A stretch of 64,000 bases of DNA from Leptidea sinapis (Eukaryota; Arthropoda; Insecta; Lepidoptera; Pieridae): NCBI RefSeq assembly GCF_905404315.1, contig NC_066266.1, positions 8,067,501 to 8,131,500 on the forward strand. Reading direction: 5' to 3'. Below, in pieces: positions 41,160 to 52,489 of the stretch. The position numbers were made by a program, and so were the translations under genes. Each line of letters begins with the position of its first letter. Positions within the stretch are counted from its first letter, which is position 1. The notes beneath the pieces were generated by a model that did not search any database, was not told the origin of the DNA, and was given only the letters and a program-made list of their open reading frames with translations.

Positions 41160-41870
41160 AGATAAACCAAAAAATACAAATGTAAATAATAATAACGGGT
41201 TGCACTCCGGGAGTGCAGAAATCTTGAACATTAACGTTGTGCATTTTTGAATATTTTGGAATGATAAGGGATTAATTTCGAATGAATATACTTTATTTAT
41301 CAGTATAAAAGTACTAGCATTTATGTGGTTAAATACAATATTCATTTATTATGCTATCGTACCCAAAAATGACAATTTATATTACATAAAAAAATAACAC
41401 TTCAGAACTATTTCTACACTCAAAAGTTTATCTCTCAGAAAAATCAACTTACATTCATAATTTCAATGACATTCTTACGAATTTTCGAACAGGTCACGTG
41501 TCCTGACGCGAGTTTAGCATTTTACACCGGCGTAGCGAAACTCTCGAAGAAAAAAGCGATTCACTCGATTGTATGAAACGTGCAGTCAATGACAGATTGA
41601 TAGATGACGGCTATAATCTTGTATAAAAAGGAGATCCACTACGTTTTAAGCAACTGTTCGCTTTCAAACTTAGCCGGATTATACTTCGTGGCCAATCGCC
41701 ATAATGTAATTACTACTATTTCAAACTTATGTCAATTTACTGCACGTTTCATACATAATTTCATTTTTATGCAGTCCTGCCTCTTATGACGTAGTATTTA
41801 CATCCTATTTGTTTTATACCCATCTCAAGAAAAGTGAAGAAGTTTTCGCTTCAATAAAAATAAACTAACA
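41160..41870 (-). repeat. Family C copy
   Basis: Minus-strand match to 60425-61570 and 3465-3640: the plus strand shows GGGTTGCACTCCGGGAGTGC (a perfect small hairpin), AACGTTGTGCATTTTTGAAT, CTATCGTACCCAAAAATGAC, ATAATTTCAATGAC, CGAATTTTCGAACAGGTCAC and, at the end, ATACCCATCTCAAGAAAAGT. The segment 41585-41800 has no equivalent in the other copies. Confidence 0.65.
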
Positions 41871-43126
41871 GTTTAGTAGTTATAGTAGGGGTAGGGAAAG
41901 AAGATAAATAATTAACTAAATAATCAAAAACCAATTATTAAATAAAGCGCACGAAACGGGCCAAATATCGTGTTTCTCAAAAGATGTAAATGGCATTATT
42001 TATTGATCTCATAATAGCGTTGAAATTCGTGCGTGGAATCGAATGACAAATAGGTGCAATTTATTGGTAAACCAACGCACGGTATCGGATATTGCTTTAC
42101 ATGGAATTTCTTTGAACAATGGACTTTAGAAATAATATGTAACTATTAATAATGTTCATAAGTACGTTACTATAAACCGACGGCCCTACAAATAAAATTG
42201 GCATGAAGTTATAACTAAGCATAAACCAAGAATATTTAAAATGCTTACAAATAGACATTTTGCTTACGAATGGTTTGTTCGGACGTATAACGTTTCCCGC
42301 GTTTATTTGCTTGTCATTCGGAAATTATCATTGTATTGACAGTGTTGTCAACGATATTGTAAACATTTTGCATTTTCTTTGTTTATCATCAGTTATAACT
42401 TTATATCAAGTTTATTTGTAAGCGAACGTATATACAACGTGTTACAAAATACTCCGAAAAAATATAATTAGTTATCAAAGCCAAAAATTGTGTCAAACCT
42501 GTCTGTCTAGCTGTCATGTCAGATTATTAAAGAGAAAGGCCTACTTACCTATTTTACCTAATAATTGTCTACTTTAATACTTTTTCTATTTTACATTTAT
42601 AAATGTTCGCTACCTCAAGTTGTCAATGTCAAGTTGGAAAAAGTTTTCACATTAATAACACCGACGATGGTGCGAAATGCCACACAAGCCGTATCCCGAC
42701 GAGCAAGGTTGTGTATTGAGCTAGGCGGAGCACACTCCGAGCCGTTTCTGTAAATTTGACGTTTTTTATGAAAAAGTAAGTGTTTGCTTAGGATGTTTCG
42801 TTAGGTTAGGTCTTTTAAAAGTTTTGTCGTTCCGCGAATTAGGTAGAAATGTAGGTACATTCTGCGTAATTTACTCTTTACTTTTACTGAAATAGCGTTT
42901 GCACATCAGTGAAATTAATACTTATATTTTATTTTTTGGGGTACGTTACTACGGTTCTTAAATATTGTGAATGGACTCGTTATAAGGCCCCATTTTACCT
43001 TCTTTCGGCTTTACGGGTACTTTATAACACCATGTATAATGTAAACTTAACATTTTTCTAAGAAAATTTATACGTTTAGATCTGTACCTAAGAGGCTATC
43101 CTCTTGTTGCTAGAGAACCGATGAAA
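41871..43126. other. No recognised feature
   Basis: AT-rich. A 62-codon frame at 42565-42753 has a fairly GC-rich end but no family resemblance. Confidence 0.35.
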
Positions 43127-43427
43127 ACAGGCCAGGTTTTTACTTTAGTGTCGTGACAGGCTACGTATTACGTGGTATTACACTCGGGTTTTGTATGTCA
43201 CTTTGTGTTAGATTGCTCAAAATAGAGGTTAACTGTGAACCTCAATGTTTTTCGACGTTTTCACAGCTGTCACAGTCTATCTAGACGTATAAATGTACAG
43301 TTGTAAAAAAATAGAGCCAAACTGTTAGCCTTTATTTCAAACGCACGCACACTAAAACAAAGTGACGGACGAATCGCGATTGTAACATGTAGCTGTTATG
43401 TACACTAAAGTCATAAAAGTGGCCTGT
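43127..43427. mobile_element. 301-bp TIR element
   Basis: ACAGGCCA (43127-43134) and TGGCCTGT (43420-43427) are exact inverted ends. Inner complementarity includes TTTAGTGT against ACACTAAA. No coding frame. No clear target-site duplication. Confidence 0.5.
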
Positions 43428-43707
43428 CATCATCTATGTCTATAAATTATCTAAGAATGAAAAGATTTCATTTACATTATATTCTGTTAACAAAATTTGT
43501 TTATATGTTTTAATTATGAACATTATAAAATATGTGATTCTGAAAATGCACATACATACTAACAAACTGTAAACGTAAGTTGTTACTGTGATTATTAAAA
43601 AATATTCTTAAGAAGCGATGAGATTACAATTAAAATAAGGGTAATTATGAAGTAAATCAGTTAAATGAAATTATTTTGTATTCGTATCCAAATGAATTTT
43701 ATATCCC

Positions 43708-44645
43708 AACTAGCCGTTCCCATCCGCTTCGCTAGGCGAACTTTCAAAAGAAATAAATTAAATAATAAAAAATAAGTAGCCATAAACTATCTAGGAGGGG
43801 GCTCACCTACCTACGCATCTACCAGTGGGAGGCTCCTTTGCACAGGAAGCCGGCTAGATTATAGGTACCACAACGGCGCCAATTTCTGCCGTGAAACAGT
43901 AATGTGTAAACATAACTGTGTTTCGGTCTGAAAGGTGCCATAGCTAGTGAAATTACTGGGCAAATGAGACTTAACATCTTATGTCTCAAGGTGACGAGCG
44001 CAATTGTAGTGCCGTTCAGAATTATTAGGTTTTCCAAGAATCCTGAGCGGCACTGCATTGTAATGGGTAGGGCGTATAAATTACCGTCAGCTGAACGTCT
44101 TGCTTGTCTCGTCCCTTATTTTCATAAAAATAAAAATAAATTTCTCATCGAATGGTGGTAGTTTCATATCGATACGATCAGTGGTTTAGGCGTGAATGAG
44201 CCTTAAAAAAAGACCATTTTCATTATATCAGACTAGCCGTTCCCACCCGCAACGCTGGGCGAATTTAAAAAGGAAGTAAATTAAATTTTATTCATCTTAT
44301 TACAAATACAATAAAAAAAAGTAGCCATAAACCATCTAGGATAAATTTCGCATCGAATAGTTGTTATTTCATGTCGATACGCTCAGTGGTTTAGGCGTGA
44401 ATCAGCCTTAAAAAAAGACCATTTTCATTATATACATATAGACTAGCCGTTCCCGCCCGTTACGCAGGGCGAATTTAATAAGGAAGTAAATTAAATTTTA
44501 TTCATCTTATTACAAATACAATAAAAAAAAGTAGCCATAAACCATCTAGGATAAATTTCGCATGGAATGGTGGTAGTTTCATGTCGATACGCTCAGTGGT
44601 TTAGGCGTGAATGAGGCTCAAACAAAGACATTTTCACTATATAAA
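43708..44645 (+). repeat. Tandem triplication of about 210-bp unit
   Basis: Units start CTAGCCGTTCCCACCCGC at about 43711, 44233 and 44444. They share AGTAGCCATAAACCATCTAG, GGTGGTAGTTTCATGTCGAT, CAGTGGTTTAGGCGTGAATG and AAAGACCATTTTCATTATAT. Unit 1 is split by a SINE family A at 43820-44130; subtracting it restores the 210-bp period. Confidence 0.8.
43820..44130 (+). repeat. SINE family A copy inside tandem unit 1
   Basis: Full-length copy from ACCAGTGGGAGGCTCCTTTG to CTTATTTTCATAAAAATAAA. Hairpin arms GTGCCGTTCAG and CTGAGCGGCAC are present. Confidence 0.88.
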
Positions 44646-44801
44646 TAAAGAAGATATTTGTAGTTGTTGGTGAGTAGTAAAACAGTATAAAACAGCTTAC
44701 AAAGAAAGGTCTATTTCAGTGTTTTGTCAATCGAGAAATCTTCGAAGTGCAAACATCTTCAAGTTCACTGAGCAATATCATTTTGTGGGTATAAAATTAT
44801 G

Positions 44802-45761
44802 GCGGCTGCACATTAGTGCCGTGAATTGATGCGAAAATTCACGGTGTGAATTCTTGGCACAATTTGTGCATCCACGTTCACGGTATGCTTGCAATAATTG
44901 CACTTGAAACACGACGCAAAATGGACGTTGAAACTGCTGCTGTAATAACTTTGTTTGATGTGGCGATTTATCATTATTTAGGCGTCCAATAGAACAAAGT
45001 TATTAGAAAATAATAGTAGTTAAAAAAACACTAAAAAACACGTTATTTATAACTAAACCGAAACCGAACTAAGAAATAGAAAATTTATTTTGAAATTTAA
45101 AATTAACGTCAATATCAAACAGCTGCCTTATATAGAAGATAATTATATTAAAAATAATAATAAGAATAATTTTATCAAATTAAATGTATTGTCATCGGTC
45201 CTCGATAAATCTATGATGTTTGAACGAAATCTGGCCGTTTAAAGTGGGTCAAAATCGCGCCCAAATGAGTCGGTTACAAACAAACATACACAAAGGCGAA
45301 GGTTTTTTTTTATTTTTTTTTAATTTATCATATTAAGGGACGAGATGAACAGGACGTTCAGCTGATGGTAAAGCTGATAACTGCCCATTACAATGCAGTG
45401 CCGCTCAGGATTCTTGTAAAACTCAAAACTCGTCACCTTGAGACGTAACATCTTAAGTCTCATTTGCCCAGTACTTTCACCAGCTAGGGCGCCCTTCAGA
45501 CTAATAAAAAGCGTGAAAAATGGATATGGTGAATGACTGAAATAAATCAATACACAATAGTCTTTTTTAATTTCAATATTCATCTGAGTACTAGCCGCCT
45601 CCAAGTGTCATAATTTTTGTTTTTATCTTTAAGATGCGAGTTTTTTTGGATCCCACACCACATCATCAGAATGATAATGGTCTATAAAGAACCCCGTGAA
45701 ATCCGTTCCCATTTACGATCACGCCTGTGCACGGAGCTTCACGGCACTAATGTAGAGCCGC
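44802..45761. mobile_element. 960-bp TIR element hosting a SINE
   Basis: GCGGCTGCACATTAGTGCCG (44802) and the inverse CGGCACTAATGTAGAGCCGC (end 45761) match over 24 bp with two mismatches. No transposase frame. A family A SINE sits inside at 45328-45510. Confidence 0.6.
45328..45510 (-). repeat. SINE family A copy in TIR element
   Basis: Inverted tail GGGACGAGATGAACAGGACG, GCCGCTCAGGATTCTTGTAA, CACCTTGAGACGTAACATCT, CATTTGCCCAGTACTTTCAC, GGGCGCCCTTCAGACTAATA. Truncated at its 5' end and missing part of the left hairpin arm. Confidence 0.85.
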
Positions 45762-46265
45762 AGTTAGAACGAGCTGTCACACTTGTTAGTTAAAACTTAG
45801 TATTTTCTTAACGCGAGTGTAAACATTTAAATAAAACATTTTTAAAATAACTCCTCAAGTCTTTCTTATAAGGTCGTGGGAAAGACTTTGTAAATTTTCC
45901 TTTTTCAAACCTTCAAATAGATCTTCTGAACTGTAAAGTTTACTTCTAGCTCGTAATGAAGATTCCATAAAGAAGTGCAGGCGTGAAACTCAGTGGTTTC
46001 TCTTGGAGACTTCAAACTTTACCTCGCTCATTATTAAAGAATACAAAATTCAACATTATAAAACTCATACACGTCCCCAAGTTTTATCTCTAGGGGAGAA
46101 TGTTTCCGTTCTTGGCAACTTTGCAGACAAAAAACTGTAATGGATTCAGTACGCGACGTTTTATAAAATCCAAAAATGTCTTGGATAAGTAATAATAATT
46201 GTTAATATCAAAATGAGAATATTTTTGATTCTTAGTCCTAGATCAAAATTATAAATATCTACTAA
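45762..46265. other. No recognised feature
   Basis: AT-rich. AGGGGAGAATGTTTCC at 46093 and nearby sequence do not match any family in the window. Confidence 0.35.
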
Positions 46266-46403
46266 CCACCTTATTCATAATAGTCTGCTAACTTAAAGCG
46301 TTGCTAATTCTCACTCTGTCTTATTCTATTGACCTAAGTCAGAATGAAAAAAAAACACTCCTTAGCGGCTGTTTAACGTTAGCGAACCATTATGAATAAG
46401 GGG
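46266..46403. mobile_element. 138-bp MITE with inverted ends
   Basis: CCACCTTATTCATAATAGTC (46266) pairs with GTTAGCGAACCATTATGAAT and AAGGGGG (end 46403) over about 26 bp. It is short and non-coding and has the look of a common lepidopteran MITE. Confidence 0.65.
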
Positions 46404-47030
46404 GTAAATATTTACATAATATGATTCATATATTTGTCGGTACATACATACATACATATATGCAGATACACGTTAGACCTAAGTACAAAGACTGTAAAAA
46501 TATTGATCCCTTGTATTTAATTAGTCCCACCTACATGTATTACAAACACACACACACAAACACACTCAAACAAACAAGTTTTTTTTTATTTACCTTCTTT
46601 TTAATTTTTTATTAATAAATTTGCAGTTATTTAATGAAATTGTTATATTTAGAGTATCTTTTCCATAATAATGCCAATGATTGCAGCCAAGTTAAGTGGT
46701 TTATTGTTAATTATAGCTCTAATTGATCCCCCGATACAATCTACAACTAGTGTGGCGATTCAATAACAATCACAATGTAGTCATATATAATATATACTTG
46801 TAAAATATTTAAACTTATTGTAATGTAATGACAATGCAAATGTAAAAAGATCGATTTAAATAAATTCTTCTTATTCTCAAATAAGATCATCATTATACCC
46901 CATTAAGCCATGCTTAGCTGTCTGTTTACGATTTGTCAATCAAAATCGGTTACACTAACAATAGATTCACTTTCCTTTTCTATCTTGCCGTATCTCCGTT
47001 GGAGTTGTTTGTACATACCTCAGAATATTG
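46404..47030. other. No gene; CA microsatellite and LINE-tail-like AT run
   Basis: CA-rich run (ACACACACACACAAACACAC) at about 46544-46575. TTTAAATAAATTCTTCTTAT near 46855 resembles a LINE 3' tip. Confidence 0.4.
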
Positions 47031-47034
47031 TAAG

Positions 47035-47165
47035 TCGACCTTCATCATAAAACGACAAAGATATCCACGACCATCGGTCTTGCGCTGCCCAGTCCGCAGT
47101 CTTGTCCAACGTATTCCGGCGATCTTGACCAGATCGTCAGTCCATCTTGTGAGGGCCTACCAACA
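47035..47165 (-). mobile_element. RTE ORF2 C-terminal fragment
   Basis: The minus strand reads T-R-W-T-D-D-L-V-K-I-A-G-I-R-W, then G-Q-R-K-T-D-G-R. It is related to the 10585-10905 copy. Short and truncated. Confidence 0.65.
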
Positions 47166-47329
47166 AGGCGTCTTCTGATACTTATTACGGTAGTATACGC
47201 ACGATTGGGTATTTGAACGAAGCTAACAACGCTTGGCTAAATATTGCAAATATTCAAAATTTTCTAGATGATTTAAAGTTTCAAAAAGCATGGGAAGCTC
47301 TTCTTTGTAAGTCAGCCTTTGATGATCTT

Positions 47330-47830
47330 TTGATCGTCTTTTTGCCGTGACACAAAATGAGTCGGGCTTTTGGTTACAAGCGTTGCCTACTGCGCCGATT
47401 GGAACGCTACTTGACAATAATATGACACTGTCAATATGCGTATCTCTCCGGCTAGGTATAAAAATTAATGAACCACATCAATGTAGATGTGGCGTTCAGG
47501 TAGCGTGGGCGTCACGAACTATCCTGCCTAAAATCGTCAGGCCGTATCAGTCGTCACGGAAGCATTAATGATGTCATTAGCCGCTCTTAATATACCAGCT
47601 GTTTTAGAGCCAAATGGATTACCCACCGGGATGTAAAGGGCACTGGTGCGGGACGCCACTTGCATTGACGAGTCTTACATCTTTGTGCCATTTGAATAAT
47701 GTATCTTAGCCCCTCAATAGAGCTACTGTTAACCCAAGCGCTGGAAACTATTTCAGTCAACGGATCAGCCTAGCTATCCAACGAGAAATTTCTGTCAGTA
47801 TTCTTGGTACGCTTCCCCGTTATCATAGTT
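47330..47830 (+). mobile_element. Retroelement C-terminal nuclease-like fragment
   Basis: Plus frame begins S-G-F-W-L-Q-A-L-P-T-A-P-I-G-T-L-L-D-N, then L-S-I-C-V-S-L-R-L-G, then E-P-H-Q-C-R-C-G-V-Q-V, with frameshifts onward. It ends near 47765-47810 in F-S-Q-R-I-S-L-A-I-Q and S-I-L-G-T-L-P. This order matches a protein region I know from retroelement-derived genes of many invertebrates; a C-R-C-G knuckle precedes a restriction-type nuclease region (inference). The central nuclease part is disrupted. Confidence 0.5.
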
Positions 47831-48272
47831 AAAATTTAATGTTATCTAAATAGTATTGTAAATAAAGTTATAAGATTTGCTTTGTTTGAATAAATAATTT
47901 ATAATCTTCCTTTTGATCTTGATGATTTTATCTGACTTCATATTAAGAAATACCTATCGTGTTTTCACGATCTTACCACCGGAAATGTCAGTTACCTAGA
48001 GTGAATTTTTGCTTACAGACTGTATGATAAATAAAATCAACATCTTAATATGGGTGTTACTGTAACCGCAAAGATCACGTTTTGGTTTCAGTTATTACTC
48101 GCAAATTGTCGATGATAAATAAATAAATACTGTCTTGAATAAAAAAAAATATTTGTATTAGTGTGTGTACCACAAATACGCGAAGGTCTAGCTCTACGTG
48201 AGTGTTTTCTTTCATCCTCTCCGATTTATGTCAAAGTCTTACATTGCGTCATGCTGGTGCACACACTCAGAA
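47831..48272. other. No recognised feature
   Basis: AT-rich; short frames. Confidence 0.4.
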
Positions 48273-48580
48273 GGGTCCATTTAGTGCTCGACCGACGGTC
48301 ATCGCTGATGTCGGTCAAGCGTAGCTATAACAATGAAAACATATAAGCGCATACAGTTCAGCGCTGAATTATCTATACGCGCGTAAAGCTACGTGGCGCT
48401 GACAAGGAATATCGGTCGAGCTCGTCGATCCGGCGTGAGTCGGTCTGTTGCCACGCTATGGCGATAATATACTGCAATTGTACGCAATCAAGTTTGCTGT
48501 CAGCTGAACACTAAACGCAACATGGTCAGTGCGTACGGATACGCGCAACGCTTGGCCGGCGATCAGCACTAAATGCAGCC
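48273..48580. mobile_element. 308-bp TIR element, CpG-rich
   Basis: Ends GGGTCCATTTAGTGCT (48273-48288) and AGCACTAAATGCAGCC (48565-48580) are inverted with 14 of 16 matching. Next to them, CGGTCAAGCG and CGCTTGGCCG pair again. Non-coding. Likely a MITE. Confidence 0.65.
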
Positions 48581-49185
48581 TAAAGAAACTCATCAGCGTC
48601 CGTCTTGTAGCTACAATATAAACCAAGGATATCTGTATATATATCTCATTATATCAAACGAACTCTCAAACTGAACACAGAAATGTGTCGGCTAGCGGAA
48701 CTAAATCATAACTCAACTACATTTTCCTCATAACTAATAACTTGTTGGCAAAATCAATAATTGGCAACGTAGAAACTCAAGACGTCTATCGAAGCAAACT
48801 TGATACATTTAATGGGGATTGCGCCCAGTTAGTTAATTAAGCAGTATGAACTGGGTGGCGTAGGTTCGGAACGGACCCTGCCCAAATTGGGGGTAATTAA
48901 GTTTATGATGTTAATAACTTTCAGTGTACACGTGTAATATTAAACGAATGTACTAGAAGTACGAAACAATGGTAACGGTTTTGTATCCAATAATAAAAGT
49001 TGTGATAAATGAAATCGTTATGGCAGTTCTTCTACGGTTATTGATAAAGTTAGATAATAGAGAACACTCAGCGTGTTGAGCGATTGCAAAACAACTTAAA
49101 AAAATAAGAGAGTTTGTAATCACTGCGGTAATTACTCTCTCATAGTGCCAGGGGAATCACAAGACCTTATAAAGAAAGTACATTT
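48581..49185. other. No recognised feature
   Basis: AT-rich, short frames. Confidence 0.4.
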
Positions 49186-49189
49186 TAAC

Positions 49190-49270
49190 TGCCGGCACGT
49201 ACCGGGCGAGGATTGAACCGGGGCTCCGTGGTGAGAGTCAACGTTTCAACCTATTGGGACACCGACGCAA
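49190..49270 (-). repeat. tRNA-like SINE head remnant
   Basis: The minus strand reads TCCCAATAGGTTGAAACGTT (A-box-like), then GGTTCAATCC (B box). No full cloverleaf can be drawn, so this is most likely a SINE head, not a tRNA gene. Confidence 0.4.
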
Positions 49271-49384
49271 AAAGATGACTAAAAACTTATTCAAGCAACA
49301 GCTTTCTTACGGAATGTTTTATTTGTTTGCGGTCATATGGAAAACTCTGGTACAGGGGAGCCTACGTCTTGCATCGAACATAGG

Positions 49385-49850
49385 ATAATTTATATTTATA
49401 CAGTTTATTCTTTGTTTTTTTTTTTTTAATTTATGGAAAAAGGAGGACAAACGAGCGTACCTCGTGTTAAGTGATGACCGAAGCCCACAGTCTCTTGCAA
49501 CACCAGAGAAATCACAGGAGCGTTGCCGGCCTTTAAGGAAGGTGTAAGCGCTTTATTTGTAGGTACCCATGCCGTATCGTCCCGGAAACACCGCACAAGG
49601 TAGTTTGTTCCACAGCTTTGTAGTACGTAGAAGAAAAATTGTTACTTTTTATGAAATATTTGCTGTGAAAAACGTTTATCACTTTAAACACTCATAAATT
49701 GGATACATACAAACTAATTTGTTTTGTATATTACATCCATTGTAAAATACTATATTTGATTGAAAAGAGTGGCCGTTGAGTTTCTTGTAGGACCTTCTCG
49801 CGAGCTCTGCATTTTCCGTACATAAAGTTTATTTGTCTTTTGACTTTCTT
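49385..49850 (+). repeat. Family F copy, split by another insertion
   Basis: TTTATACAGTTTATTCTTTG before and TTACTTTTTATGAAATATTT after 49418-49640 are contiguous in the copy at 1738 and, inverted, at 63330. The rest runs through GAAAAGAGTGGCCGTTGAGT and CTTCTCGCGAGCTCTGCATT. Confidence 0.75.
49418..49640 (-). mobile_element. Jockey/CR1-like LINE 3' fragment nested in family F
   Basis: The plus strand shows a T run, then TTTATGGAAAAAGGAGGACA, GTTAAGTGATGACCGAAGCC, GAGCGTTGCCGGCCTTTAAG and GGAAACACCGCACAAGG. This is the same 3' end as 8154-8430. The T run marks its poly(A) end. Confidence 0.8.
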
Positions 49851-50261
49851 TCATTTGCATTCGTTAAGTATTACTGTACCGTATTGAGTGAGGCAATATT
49901 GGTCAGACAGCCGAAGTGTGTGGATGTATCTGCTAACGTATATATAATAAAAGATGTATACATATCTGATGTTTAATTTACAATTTCTGAGTGTGTTTAA
50001 TTTACAATTACTTAGTGTTGGTGCTTATTAATAATAACGCATGCAATCCGAATAATGTCTAATTAGAAATACCGTCAAGTTAGATTCGATTAATAATTTT
50101 TATGGCACCTTAGATATTTCTTTCGTATTATCATATCTTATATCTTTAAAAGAGCAATTCTTGTATTTCTTGTGTTTCATTTCTAGGTTTCAATTTAAAA
50201 ACATTAACAATTTAATAACATTAGAATACAAAGGTAAATTTGGCTACTATATACAAGACTA

Positions 50262-50340
50262 TATATAGCTCAGATGGGACATTAGGTAATCCGGAAAGCA
50301 GAAGACACTGGTTCGAATCCAGACGTCCTTGGCAGATATT
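50262..50340 (+). repeat. tRNA-like SINE head
   Basis: TATAGCTCAGATGGGACATT (A box) and CTGGTTCGAATCCAGACGTC (B box with a T-arm stem CTGG/CCAG). The D-arm to anticodon spacing is irregular and the acceptor stem does not pair, so a SINE head or tRNA relic is more likely than a functional tRNA. Confidence 0.45.
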
Positions 50341-50461
50341 ACACAGGCTCAACGCACACGATACACTTCTGGTAATTTTGTCGGCAGAACTGTAGGGATG
50401 TACACGCAATAGAAGTACAGAGATTGCGGTGTATGATTTCGTACTGTAGATATAAAAAAAG

Positions 50462-50775
50462 ACCACCAGTGGGAGGCTCCTTTGCACAGGAAGCCGGCTA
50501 GATTATGGGTACCACAACGGCGCCTATTTCTGCCGTGAAGCAGTAATGTGTAAGCATTACTGTGTTTCGGTCTGAAGGGCGCCGTAGCTAGTGAAATTAC
50601 TGGGCAAATGAGGCTTAACATCTTATGTCTCAAGGTGACGAGCGCAATTGTAGTGCCGCTCAGAATTTTTGGGTTTTTTGATAAGTCTGAGCGGCACTGC
50701 GTTGTAATGGGCTTGGCGTATCAATTACCATCAGCTGAACGTCCTGCTCGTCTCGTCCCTTATTATCATAAAAAA
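50462..50775 (+). repeat. SINE family A copy, near consensus
   Basis: The least damaged copy: ACCAGTGGGAGGCTCCTTTG at 5', CAGTAATGTGTAAGCATTAC palindrome, arms GTGCCGCTCAG and CTGAGCGGCAC fully paired, and CTTATTATCATAAAAAAATA at the 3' end. Confidence 0.9.
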
Positions 50776-51796
50776 ATAAGAAATAGAGAATATTGCGTTC
50801 ATCCTATTCTTTCAGAAAGATTAATAAAGGGACTGTTTCATATTAAGCAATCAGTTCTAAAACTATATACAAATTAATTTGCACACTTCATTCCACAATT
50901 TTCTTTTTAAATTTCTGTCATGATACTCTGCCAAAGATGTTTCATACAGTGCTGGTCTGTTTTCTATTTCTTGAATCAACATCGATACATCGATGTCCTG
51001 TGCCATGATACACGTCAATCACTAGCAAGTGCAGACTACAGACTTAAGTATTTATCACGTAAGTATTACATTTTTTTGCCTACCTTTTGTACGGCCGCGG
51101 CGCGGTGTGGCGTGGTCTGTCAGATCTACGAGGATATTTTGTGACTAGACTATTTGCGCGTCGGATGTGGTACGACATATAATTCTATCGTTTTTACTAT
51201 CACAGACTAAAAGGTGCGTCACGGATAGAATTTCGTCTGTGATAAGCCTAATTAATAATCTGTGTAACTGTCATTTAAAGTAAGCGCGGGCGCCCATAGT
51301 AACAACAATTGGACAATATATTGACAATTACCATCATTAACTAATAAATTATCAAAACAATATATCATTAATAAGGGGAGAGATGAGGGCAAATGTTTGG
51401 ACGTGGAGATTGGCAATTAATGTTACATTCTATCGTACCGTTCCACCCAACACCCTCCCGGATCACAGATACCTACGCGACAGATTTATTCCTTCTCTGA
51501 ATGTATTATTGCCTTTTGTAATTAGATATTTTCAATATTTTCCGCATTGCAGATATTTTTTTGGAATAATAAGTGTAATAAGAGATACATAAGCCGAATG
51601 TGTAATGCTTCGTCTTTGTTGTAAGTAGAGGTATTTTGTGAGCATTACCTATACAAAACTTTTCTTTTTATTTAGTTGAATTCCCGTTATTGGCTTCAAT
51701 AAACTCGCTTTAAATGGCAATAACTTAAGCAAGTCAACGTGTTTGATTAATTTTGCTGTGTGACTTAATTTAATTAATAAAAAAATAGCTAAATAT
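50776..51796. other. No recognised feature
   Basis: AT-rich. A GC-rich patch GGCCGCGGCGCGGTGTGGCG (51093-51112) stands alone. CACAGACTAAAAGGTGC and CGTCTGTGATAAG near 51200 form a weak palindrome. Confidence 0.35.
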
Positions 51797-52112
51797 ACTA
51801 GCTGACCCAGCAAACGTTGTATAGCCGATATTAAAATGGCGATACAAAAGTAACTGTTGATTGTAGATGGGTGAACATTTGAAGTTGTATGTATTTTTTA
51901 ATGCTGACTCATAATTAAACAAATAAAAAAAAATGGTAAAAAAAAAAACGTGTGGACCACCCTTAACATTTAGGGGGATGAAAAATAGATGTTGTCCGAT
52001 TCTCAGACCTACCTAAAATGCAATCATAATTTCATGAGAATTGGCCAAGCCGTTTCGGAGGAGTTCAAAGTTTAACACCATGACACGAGAATTTTATATA
52101 TTAGATAAAGCT
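51797..52112 (+). repeat. Family B variant
   Basis: CTAGCTGACCCAGCAAACGT at the start, GAATTGGCCAAGCCGTTTCG and ACACGAGAATTTTATATATT at the end. The middle (TGTGGACCACCCTTAACATT) differs from the other copies, so this is a distinct subfamily. Confidence 0.7.
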
Positions 52113-52145
52113 GTGATTATTGATTTACGGACGTTTCATTAAATT

Positions 52146-52296
52146 ATCTATCCTTAGTTTAACTTACCAGAGGCAGACAAATCTATCCATTTACGCTTAC
52201 TTACACTATAACTGTATTGACCATAACTATTGATAGATACGATCTTGTCATTAAACGGTGACAGCAATGTATCCGTAAGTTAAACTAAGGGTAGAT
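52146..52296. mobile_element. 151-bp MITE
   Basis: Exact-looking inverted ends ATCTATCCTTAGTTTAACTT and AAGTTAAACTAAGGGTAGAT (about 22 bp, one mismatch). Non-coding. Confidence 0.75.
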
Positions 52297-52489
52297 AGGT
52301 TATTGAGAACGACCGTTATAGGAACGGGAATCCATTTCTTGCTGAAGTGATTATAAATGGAAAATGCATAACTTTAACATTAATCAGTGTCAGTGTAATT
52401 AAATTTTAATTTCATCATCGAACTAAATCATTCTATTTATTAGTAAAAATAAATTACTTAGTTTACAATTTAATAATAATAAAATTCAC

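Noticed and set aside
50262..50340. Functional tRNA gene
   Set aside because: T-arm pairs well but the acceptor and anticodon arms do not; more likely a SINE head or relic.
1215..50877. Short frames inside SINE family A copies (for example 1234-1458, 32471-32812, 50608-50877)
   Set aside because: The same peptide recurs in each copy simply because the repeat is conserved; the frames break independently and have no start context.
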